Assembly (NCBI GenBank): GCA_964449285.1
Contig: CAYUZX010000008.1
Coordinates: 4,070-68,069, forward strand
DNA: 64,000 nt
Reading direction: 5' to 3'
Origin: QYOJ01 sp964449285
GTDB taxonomy: Bacteria; Bacteroidota; Bacteroidia; Bacteroidales; FEN-979
The notes beneath the pieces are model-generated. The model made no database searches. It was not told the DNA's origin and saw only the letters and a program-made list of their open reading frames with translations. Numbering within the stretch: position 1 is the stretch's first letter; the number at the start of each line of letters is the position of its first letter. The position numbers were made by a program, and so were the translations under genes. Of this stretch, positions 55,595 to 63,544 are shown piece after piece.

Positions 55595-56362
55595 ATGAAA
55601 CGAGTACAGGCATATTTAATCTTGATTCTCGTACTCACGTATTGCTTCCTGGGGTATTCAACACAAGCCCAGTACCAGCCTGAGCCCGATCTGCTTCCCG
55701 ACAATGTCCTCACTGAAAAACAATGGGCCCTGGGAGTTTTGATTCATACCAACGGATGGGGACTGAAGTTCAGGTATGGGAAAAACCGCACTGCACTTCG
55801 GCTCTGGATGTGGGAAGCAGACTACTCAACGTATAAATCTGCCAAAGAGATCCGGGTCCTCAATCCATATTATGCTGATTCGAAAAGCTATATCTACGGA
55901 AAGGTGAATTCCGTCTCATTTCTCCGTGCAGGCACCGGCCAGCAATACATCCTGAACCGCAAACCCTACTGGGGAGGTGTTCAGTTGAGCATTCTCTGGA
56001 TGGGAGGGATTTCGATTGGCTTTGCAAAACCAATGTACCTGTATATAATCTATCCGATCAGTCAGAATGAGTACGAAATTAAAGAGGAACGGTATGACCC
56101 TGAAAATCACTTCGCCGATGACATCTTCGGCCGTGCGTCACTGCTTGCCGGTATCCTTGAGCTTAAATTACATCCCGGCCTCTACGCCCGGGGCGGACTT
56201 GAATTCGAATTCGGGAATAAAAACAAACGACCCAAAGCCCTGGAAGTAGGCGCCTGCCTTGATATTTCACCAATCGGCATCCCCATCATGGCCTATAATC
56301 CCAGGCAGAATTTGTTTTTGACTCTATACCTGAGTTTTACGTTTGGGAAAAGATACAATTGA
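55595..56362 (+). CDS. Exported protein, probably a small outer-membrane beta-barrel
   Basis: About 255 residues from ATG 55595, where a signal peptide starts (AYLILILVLTYCFLGYSTQAQ). The mature part has alternating strand patterns with many Gly, Tyr and Trp (WALGVLIHTNGWGLKFRYGKNRTALRLWMWEADYS; GGVQLSILWMGGISIGFAKPMYLYI; YARGGLEFEFGNKNKRP) and ends LFLTLYLSFTFGKRYN, a strand-type terminus with an aromatic near the end. This suggests a transmembrane barrel. I do not recognise a named family; it resembles hypothetical Bacteroidota membrane proteins. Confidence 0.75.
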   Translation: MKRVQAYLILILVLTYCFLGYSTQAQYQPEPDLLPDNVLTEKQWALGVLIHTNGWGLKFRYGKNRTALRLWMWEADYSTYKSAKEIRVLNPYYADSKSYIYGKVNSVSFLRAGTGQQYILNRKPYWGGVQLSILWMGGISIGFAKPMYLYIIYPISQNEYEIKEERYDPENHFADDIFGRASLLAGILELKLHPGLYARGGLEFEFGNKNKRPKALEVGACLDISPIGIPIMAYNPRQNLFLTLYLSFTFGKRYN

Positions 56363-56363
56363 G

Positions 56364-56413
56364 GTACGAAGTTAAAAGTACGAAGTTTTTTTGCCAACTG
56401 CCCACTGCCAACT
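56364..56413. repeat. Two consecutive heptamer arrays (GTACGAA x4, GCCAACT x3)
   Basis: GTACGAA, GTTAAAA, GTACGAA, GTTTTTT (56364-56391) then GCCAACT, GCCCACT, GCCAACT (56393-56413). They fill the gap between two convergent genes. Confidence 0.8.
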
Positions 56414-56427
56414 TGATTATCTCCTCA

Positions 56428-57174
56428 TCACTCCATCAAGTATTCGATTCCTTTGTGGGAGTAAGCCTTTAGAGCACCTCCCGGATGTTCCACCAGCAGT
56501 CGGCCGAATTCATCCACGCCCTTGATAATCCCAGGAATCTCCCGGTCATCGACCAGAAAAGTCTTCTCCTCCTTATAGCCCAGTAACGCTTTATAAAAAT
56601 CGGATTCCAATTGTTCTGTTTCATTCATTCTCAATAGTGAGTACCTCTCTTCCAGCGTGTTGCAAAGAATAACCAGTGCCTCTTTCAGTTTCAGCTCCTG
56701 ATGAATGATCTGGAATAGCGATGCGGCTTGTGTCAGCTGATGGTCAAACTTCGTCTGGTTGATATTGAGTCCGATCCCAACGATGGAGGTTTCAAGGGAC
56801 TCCCCTTCCACGATATGATCAATGAGGATACCTCCAATTTTCTTCGATCCGATCAGGATGTCGTTTGGCCACTTAACGACAGCTCCATCGACATAAGCGG
56901 ATAAAAAGTCAAGTACGCCGAGGGATATCGCTTCGTTGAGGAGAAATTGACGACTGGGTTGAAGAAACCGGGGATGTAATAAAATCGAACATGTGAGGTT
57001 TTGTCCGGGTTCACTATCCCAGGAGTTATCACCCTGTCCCTTTCCAGCAGTCTGGAATCTGGCCATGATCACGGTCCCTTCATCAATAGCTCCTTTGCTG
57101 AGCATCCTTTCGGTATAAAGGTTAGTTGAATCAACCTCCTCCAGCTCGATGAAAACATAGCCAATTTTCCCCAT
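56428..57174 (-). CDS. birA: Biotin--[acetyl-CoA-carboxylase] ligase
   Basis: A 248-residue enzyme (start MGKIGYVF at 57174) that activates biotin with ATP and attaches it to the carboxylase carrier protein. Signatures are VDSTNLYTERM, the biotinyl-AMP loop AGKGQGDNSWDSEPGQNL, VKWPNDILIGSKKIGGILID and GIGLNINQ. There is no N-terminal helix-turn-helix, so it is a group I ligase without repressor function. The frame extends upstream to 57429 but that part overlaps radC and carries no ligase motif. It is divergent from radC with 64 bases between. Confidence 0.92.
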   Translation of the reverse strand: MGKIGYVFIELEEVDSTNLYTERMLSKGAIDEGTVIMARFQTAGKGQGDNSWDSEPGQNLTCSILLHPRFLQPSRQFLLNEAISLGVLDFLSAYVDGAVVKWPNDILIGSKKIGGILIDHIVEGESLETSIVGIGLNINQTKFDHQLTQAASLFQIIHQELKLKEALVILCNTLEERYSLLRMNETEQLESDFYKALLGYKEEKTFLVDDREIPGIIKGVDEFGRLLVEHPGGALKAYSHKGIEYLME

Positions 57175-57238
57175 GATGAAGTTTTTTCCGGGCAAATGTA
57201 TAACCTTTTCCCCTCTTTCCTGATTAACGGAAAAAAAG

Positions 57239-57937
57239 ATGCAAAAGTATTCAAAACATGTTACCATCAAACAGTGGGCTGAGGAAGACCGCCCGCGGGA
57301 GAAGCTGATGCTGAAAGGCAGACACGCACTGAGTGATGCTGAATTGATCGCTATCCTGATTGGATCAGGAACCCAGGAAATGTCGGCTGTGGAAATTGCC
57401 AAAGGGATCCTGGAAGGGGTCAACGACAACCTGACAGAGCTTGGGAGGTTATCGGTTCATGACCTGCTAAAAAATCACGGTGTTGGCCCGGCCCGGGCGA
57501 TTGCCATTGCCGCCGCATTGGAACTGGGACGGCGCAGGAATGAATCAGTTCCTCCCGGAAAATCGCTGGTACGAAAAAGCCAGGATGCCTTCTTTGTCCT
57601 GAAGACCGTCATGCAGGATAAACCCTACGAGGAGTTCTGGATCCTCCTGTTGAATCGCGCGAACCGTCTCATCCGGAAGGAGTGTATCAGCGAAGGAGGC
57701 ATTTCAGGTACAGTTGTCGACCCGAAAAAGATCTTCAAGATTGCCCTGGACTATCATGCCACCGGGATCATCCTCGGGCACAATCATCCCTCGGGTAACA
57801 CCAAGCCCAGTGAATCAGATATCCGAATTACCAACAAGATCGTAGAGGCCGGAAAATTGCTGGAGGTATCTGTATTGGATCATATCGTTGTGACAGATCG
57901 TGATTTCTTTAGCTTCTCGGATAACGGGATGATGTGA
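57239..57937 (+). CDS. radC: RadC-family JAB/MPN protein
   Basis: A 232-residue protein with an N-terminal helix-hairpin-helix-like region (DLLKNHGVGPARAIAIAAALELGRR) and a C-terminal JAMM metalloprotease-like motif HNHPSGNTKPSESD (about 180-193) with an upstream conserved Glu (EGGISGTVVDP). Originally linked to DNA repair, the family function remains unsettled. The full zinc-ligand set is present. The 3' end overlaps the convergent deacetylase gene by 29 bases. Confidence 0.92.
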   Translation: MQKYSKHVTIKQWAEEDRPREKLMLKGRHALSDAELIAILIGSGTQEMSAVEIAKGILEGVNDNLTELGRLSVHDLLKNHGVGPARAIAIAAALELGRRRNESVPPGKSLVRKSQDAFFVLKTVMQDKPYEEFWILLLNRANRLIRKECISEGGISGTVVDPKKIFKIALDYHATGIILGHNHPSGNTKPSESDIRITNKIVEAGKLLEVSVLDHIVVTDRDFFSFSDNGMM

Positions 57938-58550
57938 GTTCCCTAAACCTATATCCCTCCTCTAAAAAGTGATCAAGGAACCGGGGCAGGGCAAAGAGGA
58001 CATTTTCGGCTGCTTTGATGTTGTCGTGGAAGAGGACAATTGAACCGGGATGGGTATGTTGGATTGCGATATCGAGACACTGTTCCGGCTTGATCCGGCG
58101 GTTGTAATCATATGTAAGCACGTTCCACAGAACAAACAGGTAATTATTTCGCAGCAGGAAGTATTGCGATGGCGTGAATTTCCCGTAAGGGGGACGAAAC
58201 AGCTTTGTCTGAAAAAGGGGTTCGCAGCGGGTAACGTCTTCCACATAAGCTGCCGGGGGACTCTTCCATCCATGAAGGTGGTGGTAGGTGTGGTTGCCAA
58301 CGGCATGCCCCTCTCCTTTCAGTCGTTTGAAGAGGTCGGGATTTCCAGCCACATTGGCACCCAGACAAAAAAAGGTGGCTTTCACATTCCTCTCGTTCAG
58401 GATATCGAGGATAGCCGGGGTGATTTCGGGCATAGGGCCGTCATCAAATGTCAGGTAGATCTCTTTTTCGGTAGTCGTGACTTCACAGATGAGATGATCG
58501 CTGCTGAAAAAGCGGCATATAAAGGGCCGTTTGATGCATCTTTTCCTCAT
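57909..58550 (-). CDS. Polysaccharide deacetylase (NodB homology domain)
   Basis: A 213-residue metal-dependent carbohydrate esterase. NodB motifs are visible: TFDDGP (catalytic Asp and metal Asp, ~37-42), HTYHH (metal His pair, ~87-91), RPPYGKF and a late HPGSIVLFHD (catalytic His). There is no signal peptide. It removes acetyl groups from glycans such as peptidoglycan or an exopolysaccharide; the target is unknown. It overlaps the upstream DUF2723 gene by 4 bases (ATGA), which suggests joint work on a lipid-linked glycan. Confidence 0.9.
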   Translation of the reverse strand: MRKRCIKRPFICRFFSSDHLICEVTTTEKEIYLTFDDGPMPEITPAILDILNERNVKATFFCLGANVAGNPDLFKRLKGEGHAVGNHTYHHLHGWKSPPAAYVEDVTRCEPLFQTKLFRPPYGKFTPSQYFLLRNNYLFVLWNVLTYDYNRRIKPEQCLDIAIQHTHPGSIVLFHDNIKAAENVLFALPRFLDHFLEEGYRFRELTSSRYPRS

Positions 58551-61500
58551 GGACGGTAGACTTTTTTCATGAAGAGGTCGTAATATTGATTCAATGTGCC
58601 TTCGGATGCTTCAGCCAGTTCGTTCATGCCCACCTCTCTGGCTGCTTCGGCAAGTTTGTTGACTGTAAATAATGCCTCCTGGATGCTCATATCGAGTGCA
58701 GGGAGATCGGCATCAGGGAAGCTGAAATAATAGGCTAACTCCTCTGTCTTATATCGGCTGATCCGTTCCAGTATCTCCATTCCGGACGCAGTATCTCCCA
58801 TTGCATAGTACCCTTTTGCCAGTGGCATTACAAAATAGTCGTAAGGCACTTTTGAATCGGGCATCTTCTCAAGGGAGAGATCCATCACCACGTTGGCCGA
58901 ATCCAGTTTCCCCTCGTCAATTAGAGCCAATGCCAGGCGGCTCATCAGGTTCCGGAGATTCATGATCATCCGGGAATTATTATCGTCGATGTTTACCCCG
59001 GGTTTTTCCATATTCCCCCATTCAAACTTGTTCACCACATGATCGTACATCAGCTCTGTATTCACCTCCCCGGCCTGGCCATCGGCCGAGGGAATCGCTT
59101 TGGCAGGAAGCAACCGGTAAGTAAGTCCCTCCATGAAAAACCAGGGATCGAGGCCCAGGTAGGTAGTCGGACCGGTCGTCATCACGAAATAGACCGGCCG
59201 TTTCCAGTTGTTGGTTGCCAAAAGGTCGAGGATCATCAGGTTGTTCTTCTCGATAGCAGTCCGGTTGATGGTCCAGCGGATGGTATCCATCCTGTTTGCC
59301 AGCAATGCCGGGATCAGCCTGTTGCTAACCATCGTTGCAGAATCGTAGGTAACCATGAACTTCTTGGTGGGGAAATAGTCAATCTTCCCTACCTGTGTGT
59401 TCATCTTCAGCCTCTCTTCATTGCGCTTGATCACATCGAAGATATCTTTCACGTTGATATACATCCCCTTCAGACTTGGATCGTCCATAAGGTAGGTCAC
59501 ATCGCGATTTCCGGTCCGGTACTTATCCCTTGTCAGTGAAAATGGCACGGGGTCTGAATCATAGGCTTTACGTTTCATCTGGTCGATGTACCATTCCATG
59601 TTCAGCAAACTCAGGTTCACTACGCGCACATCAGTACGGATTCCTTCCACTTCCTGCGCATACCAGAGAGGGAACGTGTCATTATCGCCATTGGCAAACA
59701 GGATCGCATTGGGTTCGCACGAGTTGAGGTAGTTGATAGCTATCGCCAGGGCTGAAGTACGCCCCGAACGGTCATGATCATTCCAGCCCTGCTGAGCCAT
59801 GATACCAGGAACGAGTGCAAGGGAGAGAAGCGTAACCACGATGGCAGTAATTTTTGGACTCAATCGCTTTGAAAGCCACTCGAAAAGGGCGAGCACTCCC
59901 AGCCCGATCCAGATTGCAAAGGCATAGAAGGAAGCGGCATAGGCATAATCCCGCTCCCGTGGCTGGGGGGCATACTGGTTCAGGTAGAAGACGATGGCCA
60001 CTCCTGTCATCAGGAAAATGAGTCCGATCACGATAGCGTTTTTATAATCTTTCCGGATGGTAAACCAGATGCCGACCAGTCCGAGAATCAGTGGAAGGAA
60101 GTAGAAGCTATTATCAGCATTGCTCCGCATACTATCAGGCATATCCTGAGGACCTAACCGCCACCGGTCGATGAACGGAATCCCGCTCTTCCAGTTACCA
60201 TGGATTTTGTTACCCAATCCTTGGACATCATTTTGCCTTCCGGAAAAATTCCACATGAAATAGCGGTAATACATATGGATTACCTGATAATCCCAGAAGT
60301 ACCGAAGGTTCTCTGCAAAAGTAGGCCGAGCAACCGTTTTTTTCTGATCCCCTTCGGCAACCTGCATCGGGACTCCTTTGATCCGAGCCCATCGTTTGTA
60401 CTCATTCTCATACCGCGGTTCCATGTTGGCCCACATGCGGGGAAAGATTGTTGTAAAGCGTTCGTCATAGACAGGGATCGTCCCTTTCCGCTCATCGACA
60501 ATAATATATTTTCCGGTTTTTTCATCCTTTGCATAGATCGGGGTACCATCCTGACGATCGATAACCGGCGCATTATAGTACTGCCCTTTCAGCAACGGCC
60601 AGTCACCATACTGTTCCCTGTTGAGGTATGAGAGGAGGTACATCGCATTCTCCGGATTGTTTTCATCAATGGGTGGATCGGCATTGCTACGGATTACCAG
60701 CAAAAAGAAGGAAGAGTACCCGATAAAAATGAAGGTGAGTGAGAGCACAATTGCATTGAGCACTGGTTTGAGTTTTCGCCGTGTATATATCAGTCCCCAT
60801 ACAATAAGGCCAATCAACAAAAGGAAAAAGACGACAGGTCCCACGTTAAATGGGAAACCGAGGGTATTTACAAAGAAGAACTCAAACCAGCCGGCAAGTC
60901 TGACGATCACAGGGATGATGATGTACATTATCATAGCCAGGATGACGATGGACACTCCGAATGCCAGAACGATCCCTTTCCAGGTGGGGTTCTTGTACTT
61001 CTTGAAATAATAGACCAATGTGATGGCAGGAATCGCCAGAAGGTTGAGCAGGTGCACCCCGATAGAGAGGCCCATCAGGTAGGCGATCAGGATTAGCCAG
61101 CGATAGGCGTGGCCTTCATCGGCATGCTCCTCCCACTTCAGGATCGCCCAGAAAACAATCGCTGTAAAGAAAGAGGACATAGCATACACTTCACTTTCAA
61201 CCGCTGAAAACCAGAATGAATCGCTGAAGGTAAAGGCCAATGACCCAACCAATCCCGCGCCCAGGATTGCGAACATCCTTCCTTCGCTCATCTCCTCCCC
61301 GTTACGTAAACTAATCTTTTTTGCGATCATTGTTATTGACCAGAATAGGAAGAGTATGGTGAAACTGCTCGAGAGAGCCGACATGGTGTTGACCATCCGG
61401 GCTACCAGGGTGACATCGCCCATGGCAAAAAGGGAGAAGAACCGGCCCAGCATCTGGAAAAGCGGAGCTCCGGGAGGGTGGCCCACTTCAAGTTTGTAGG

Positions 61501-61627
61501 CGGTCGCGATGTATTCCCCACAATCCCAGAAACTCATTGTAGGTTCAGAGGTGATGATGTAAACCACCGTTGCTATCAGGAAGACACCCCAGCCAATGAG
61601 GGTGTTGAGGCGATTGTAAATCTTCAT
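58547..61627 (-). CDS. DUF2723 multi-pass membrane protein (glycosyltransferase-like)
   Basis: About 1026 residues from ATG 61627, chosen because MKIYNRLNTLIGWGVFLIATVVYIITSEPTMSFWDCGEYIATA is the family's usual opening and a promoter word lies just upstream. About ten to twelve transmembrane helices occupy residues 10-320 and 520-640, and a soluble C-terminal half follows. The opening FWDCGEYIATAYKLEVGHPPGAPL has the acidic residue pattern of PMT/GT-C enzymes, which transfer sugars from lipid carriers. The C-terminal part includes helical repeats (YAMGDTASGMEILERI). Coupled to the deacetylase gene by a 4-base overlap. Substrate unknown. Confidence 0.85.
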   Translation of the reverse strand: MKIYNRLNTLIGWGVFLIATVVYIITSEPTMSFWDCGEYIATAYKLEVGHPPGAPLFQMLGRFFSLFAMGDVTLVARMVNTMSALSSSFTILFLFWSITMIAKKISLRNGEEMSEGRMFAILGAGLVGSLAFTFSDSFWFSAVESEVYAMSSFFTAIVFWAILKWEEHADEGHAYRWLILIAYLMGLSIGVHLLNLLAIPAITLVYYFKKYKNPTWKGIVLAFGVSIVILAMIMYIIIPVIVRLAGWFEFFFVNTLGFPFNVGPVVFFLLLIGLIVWGLIYTRRKLKPVLNAIVLSLTFIFIGYSSFFLLVIRSNADPPIDENNPENAMYLLSYLNREQYGDWPLLKGQYYNAPVIDRQDGTPIYAKDEKTGKYIIVDERKGTIPVYDERFTTIFPRMWANMEPRYENEYKRWARIKGVPMQVAEGDQKKTVARPTFAENLRYFWDYQVIHMYYRYFMWNFSGRQNDVQGLGNKIHGNWKSGIPFIDRWRLGPQDMPDSMRSNADNSFYFLPLILGLVGIWFTIRKDYKNAIVIGLIFLMTGVAIVFYLNQYAPQPRERDYAYAASFYAFAIWIGLGVLALFEWLSKRLSPKITAIVVTLLSLALVPGIMAQQGWNDHDRSGRTSALAIAINYLNSCEPNAILFANGDNDTFPLWYAQEVEGIRTDVRVVNLSLLNMEWYIDQMKRKAYDSDPVPFSLTRDKYRTGNRDVTYLMDDPSLKGMYINVKDIFDVIKRNEERLKMNTQVGKIDYFPTKKFMVTYDSATMVSNRLIPALLANRMDTIRWTINRTAIEKNNLMILDLLATNNWKRPVYFVMTTGPTTYLGLDPWFFMEGLTYRLLPAKAIPSADGQAGEVNTELMYDHVVNKFEWGNMEKPGVNIDDNNSRMIMNLRNLMSRLALALIDEGKLDSANVVMDLSLEKMPDSKVPYDYFVMPLAKGYYAMGDTASGMEILERISRYKTEELAYYFSFPDADLPALDMSIQEALFTVNKLAEAAREVGMNELAEASEGTLNQYYDLFMKKVYRP

Positions 61628-61649
61628 GGGTGACGGGTTTGAAGGAGAG

Positions 61650-61657
61650 CAAAGATA
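61650..61657 (-). promoter_or_regulatory. Putative -7 element (TATCTTTG) for the DUF2723-deacetylase operon
   Basis: TATCTTTG on the minus strand is 22 bases upstream of ATG 61627. No good -33 TTG at the usual distance. Confidence 0.4.
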
Positions 61658-61678
61658 GCATAAGTTGCGCAATTTTCT

Positions 61679-61686
61679 TATTTTTG
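61679..61686 (+). promoter_or_regulatory. Putative -7 element (TATTTTTG) for gpmA
   Basis: TATTTTTG fits TAnnTTTG and is 24 bases upstream of the gpmA ATG, back to back with the opposite-strand element at 61650. Confidence 0.35.
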
Positions 61687-61710
61687 ACATCCTAAACAAG
61701 CGCGACACCT

Positions 61711-62457
61711 ATGCATAAACTCGTTTTAATCAGACACGGTGAGAGTCAGTGGAATAAAGAGAACCGGTTTACGGGATGGACCGACGTAGACCTTTCGGAA
61801 AGAGGCATCCGGGAAGCAAAAGAGGCTGGAAAGACTTTGAAAGAGGCAGGTTTTGACTTCAAGGTAGCCTATACATCCTACCTGACAAGGGCTATCCGTA
61901 CCCTGGATCTGGTGCTGGATGAGATGGACCTGATGTGGATTCCTGTTTATAAATCGTGGCGCCTGAATGAAAAACATTACGGTACCCTGCAGGGGCTGAA
62001 CAAGGCTGAGATGGCTGAACAGTACGGCGAAGAGCAGGTGCATATCTGGCGAAGAAGTTACGACATACCGCCTCCTCCCCTTTCGGAAGATGATCCCCGT
62101 CACCCCCGGTTTGACCCACGGTACCGCGACCTGAAACCGTCGGAGATCCCTGCTACCGAAGCTCTGAAGGATACTGTGGAGCGAATCGTACCTTACTGGC
62201 TTGGGGAGATCAGTGAGAGTTTAAGAGAGCATAAGCAGGTTGTGGTGGCCGCCCATGGCAACAGCCTTCGGGGCATTGTCAAGTTCCTCAAAAACATCTC
62301 CGACGAAGATATACCCCAGCTAAACCTTCCCACCGGTATCCCTTACGTGTTTGAGTTTGATGAAGAGATGAACCTCGTGAAGGACTATTTCCTGGGAGAT
62401 CCCGAGGTGATACGGAAACTAATGGAAGAGGTGGCGAATCAGGCAAGGAAGAAATGA
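61711..62457 (+). CDS. gpmA: 2,3-bisphosphoglycerate-dependent phosphoglycerate mutase
   Basis: A 248-residue glycolytic enzyme interconverting 3- and 2-phosphoglycerate. The phosphohistidine motif is LVLIRHGESQWNKENRFTGW (His ~9), followed by TSYLTRAIRTL, WRLNEKHYGTLQGLNK, the RRSYDIPPPPL segment and the second His in VVVAAHGNSLRGIVKFL. Length and motifs are typical. It is followed by a repeat of the C/G-tract family (62455-62520) before the phosphatase gene. Confidence 0.96.
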   Translation: MHKLVLIRHGESQWNKENRFTGWTDVDLSERGIREAKEAGKTLKEAGFDFKVAYTSYLTRAIRTLDLVLDEMDLMWIPVYKSWRLNEKHYGTLQGLNKAEMAEQYGEEQVHIWRRSYDIPPPPLSEDDPRHPRFDPRYRDLKPSEIPATEALKDTVERIVPYWLGEISESLREHKQVVVAAHGNSLRGIVKFLKNISDEDIPQLNLPTGIPYVFEFDEEMNLVKDYFLGDPEVIRKLMEEVANQARKK

Positions 62458-62520
62458 CCCCTCCCTGACAAAGGAGGTCCATGACCCCTCCCTGACCCTC
62501 CCCCTGGAGGGGAGGGAACT
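62455..62520. repeat. C/G-tract repeat (GACCCCTCCCTGA units)
   Basis: TGACCCCTCCCTGA occurs twice, followed by CCTCCCCCTGGAGGGGAGGG, a near-palindrome. Related to 15094-15215 and 24703-24770. It overlaps the gpmA stop codon. Confidence 0.7.
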
Positions 62521-62532
62521 GCGGGAGAAAAC

Positions 62533-63258
62533 ATGAATCGTATGAAGAAACAGTGGGTAATCCCTGATGTACATGGTTATGCGAAGACGCTCCGGTGTTT
62601 GGTAGAGGAGTTGATCCGGCCGGCCAGGTACGATGAGATCTACCTGCTGGGGGATTACATCGACCGCGGACCCGATTCCAAAGGGGTGATCGATTACATC
62701 AGGGGATTACAGAATGATGAATATTCTGTTGTTCCCCTTAAAGGAAACCACGAAGATTTCATGGTAGAGCTTTACGACGCCGAGGCGAGTTCAGGAACCT
62801 CATGGCTGTTCAATTTCGCCAAACGGAAGCGCAAAGCATGGAATATGATCGGGGGCAAGGCTACACTGGAGAGTTTTCATGTCAGTCACCTGAAGGATGT
62901 TCCTTCCGATTATATCGAATGGATGCGGAACCTTCAATACTTTGTGGAACTCGATGATTTCGTACTGGTACATGCCGGCTTGAACTTTAAAAAAGATGAT
63001 CCATACGAGGACAAGCAGGCGATGTTATGGTTCCGCGATTATGAGATCATCCCCGAGAAGATCGGCAACCGCCGGATCATCCACGGCCATGTTCCTGTTA
63101 GCATGGAACTGATCACCCTGGCGGTCAAGAACAAATTCTACAAATTTATCGACATCGATAACGGCCCCTACATCCAGGGGCGAACCGGCTTCGGGAACCT
63201 GGTGGCGTTGGAACTAACTGAAATGGAGATGGTGATACAAGATAACAGGGATCTGTAG
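62533..63258 (+). CDS. PPP-family serine/threonine protein phosphatase
   Basis: A 241-residue metallophosphoesterase with the three PPP core motifs: VIPDVHGYAKTL (GDxHG variant with DVH), YLLGDYIDRGPDSKGV (GDxxDRG) and VPLKGNHEDFM (GNHE), plus a later HAGLNF and IIHGHVPVS supplying metal His residues. These enzymes dephosphorylate proteins or small phosphoesters; bacterial members include PrpA and Ap4A hydrolase relatives. The specific substrate is unknown. It is probably monocistronic, or follows gpmA by read-through. Confidence 0.92.
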   Translation: MNRMKKQWVIPDVHGYAKTLRCLVEELIRPARYDEIYLLGDYIDRGPDSKGVIDYIRGLQNDEYSVVPLKGNHEDFMVELYDAEASSGTSWLFNFAKRKRKAWNMIGGKATLESFHVSHLKDVPSDYIEWMRNLQYFVELDDFVLVHAGLNFKKDDPYEDKQAMLWFRDYEIIPEKIGNRRIIHGHVPVSMELITLAVKNKFYKFIDIDNGPYIQGRTGFGNLVALELTEMEMVIQDNRDL

Positions 63259-63339
63259 ATCTACGATTAATTCGATTGGCCCTGCCGAGCTCCACCTATC
63301 TCAGGTTTTGGTAAAATCCGTCGTTTTTCAATTTTGGCT

Positions 63340-63366
63340 GGCGTGCAATTTGCACGCCATTTTTTC
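63340..63366 (+). terminator. Hairpin with T-run after the phosphatase gene
   Basis: GGCGTGC, loop AATTT, GCACGCC, then ATTTTTT: a 7-bp GC-rich stem (9 bp if the A/T pairs close) and a U-run, a good intrinsic terminator about 80 bases after the stop at 63258. Confidence 0.65.
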
Positions 63367-63418
63367 TGAAAATATAATTGATAGTCAGTAGAATAAGATT
63401 TTGAGTGGATGTTTTATA

Positions 63419-63457
63419 CTGCGGATTTCCGCAGGTGCAATTTACGGATTTCCGCAA
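63419..63457. repeat. CTGCGGATTTCCGCAG palindrome and adjacent partial copy
   Basis: CTGCGGATTTCCGCAG (63419-63434) is a perfect 16-base palindrome apart from the central pair, and ACGGATTTCCGCAA follows at 63444-63457. The gene-free stretch 63259-63544 thus holds a terminator and these repeated half-sites; nothing else is evident. Confidence 0.6.
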
Positions 63458-63544
63458 TTGACAGAGATCAACTTGAAAGGTATATTTAGCCGGACAAAAC
63501 ATCCTTATCATTTACCAAATGCGAACCCTCCAAAAACAAATGCC

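Noticed and set aside
56428..57429. 333-residue version of BirA with an N-terminal extension
   Set aside because: The extra 85 residues overlap radC on the opposite strand and have no helix-turn-helix; the conserved ligase opening is at 57174.
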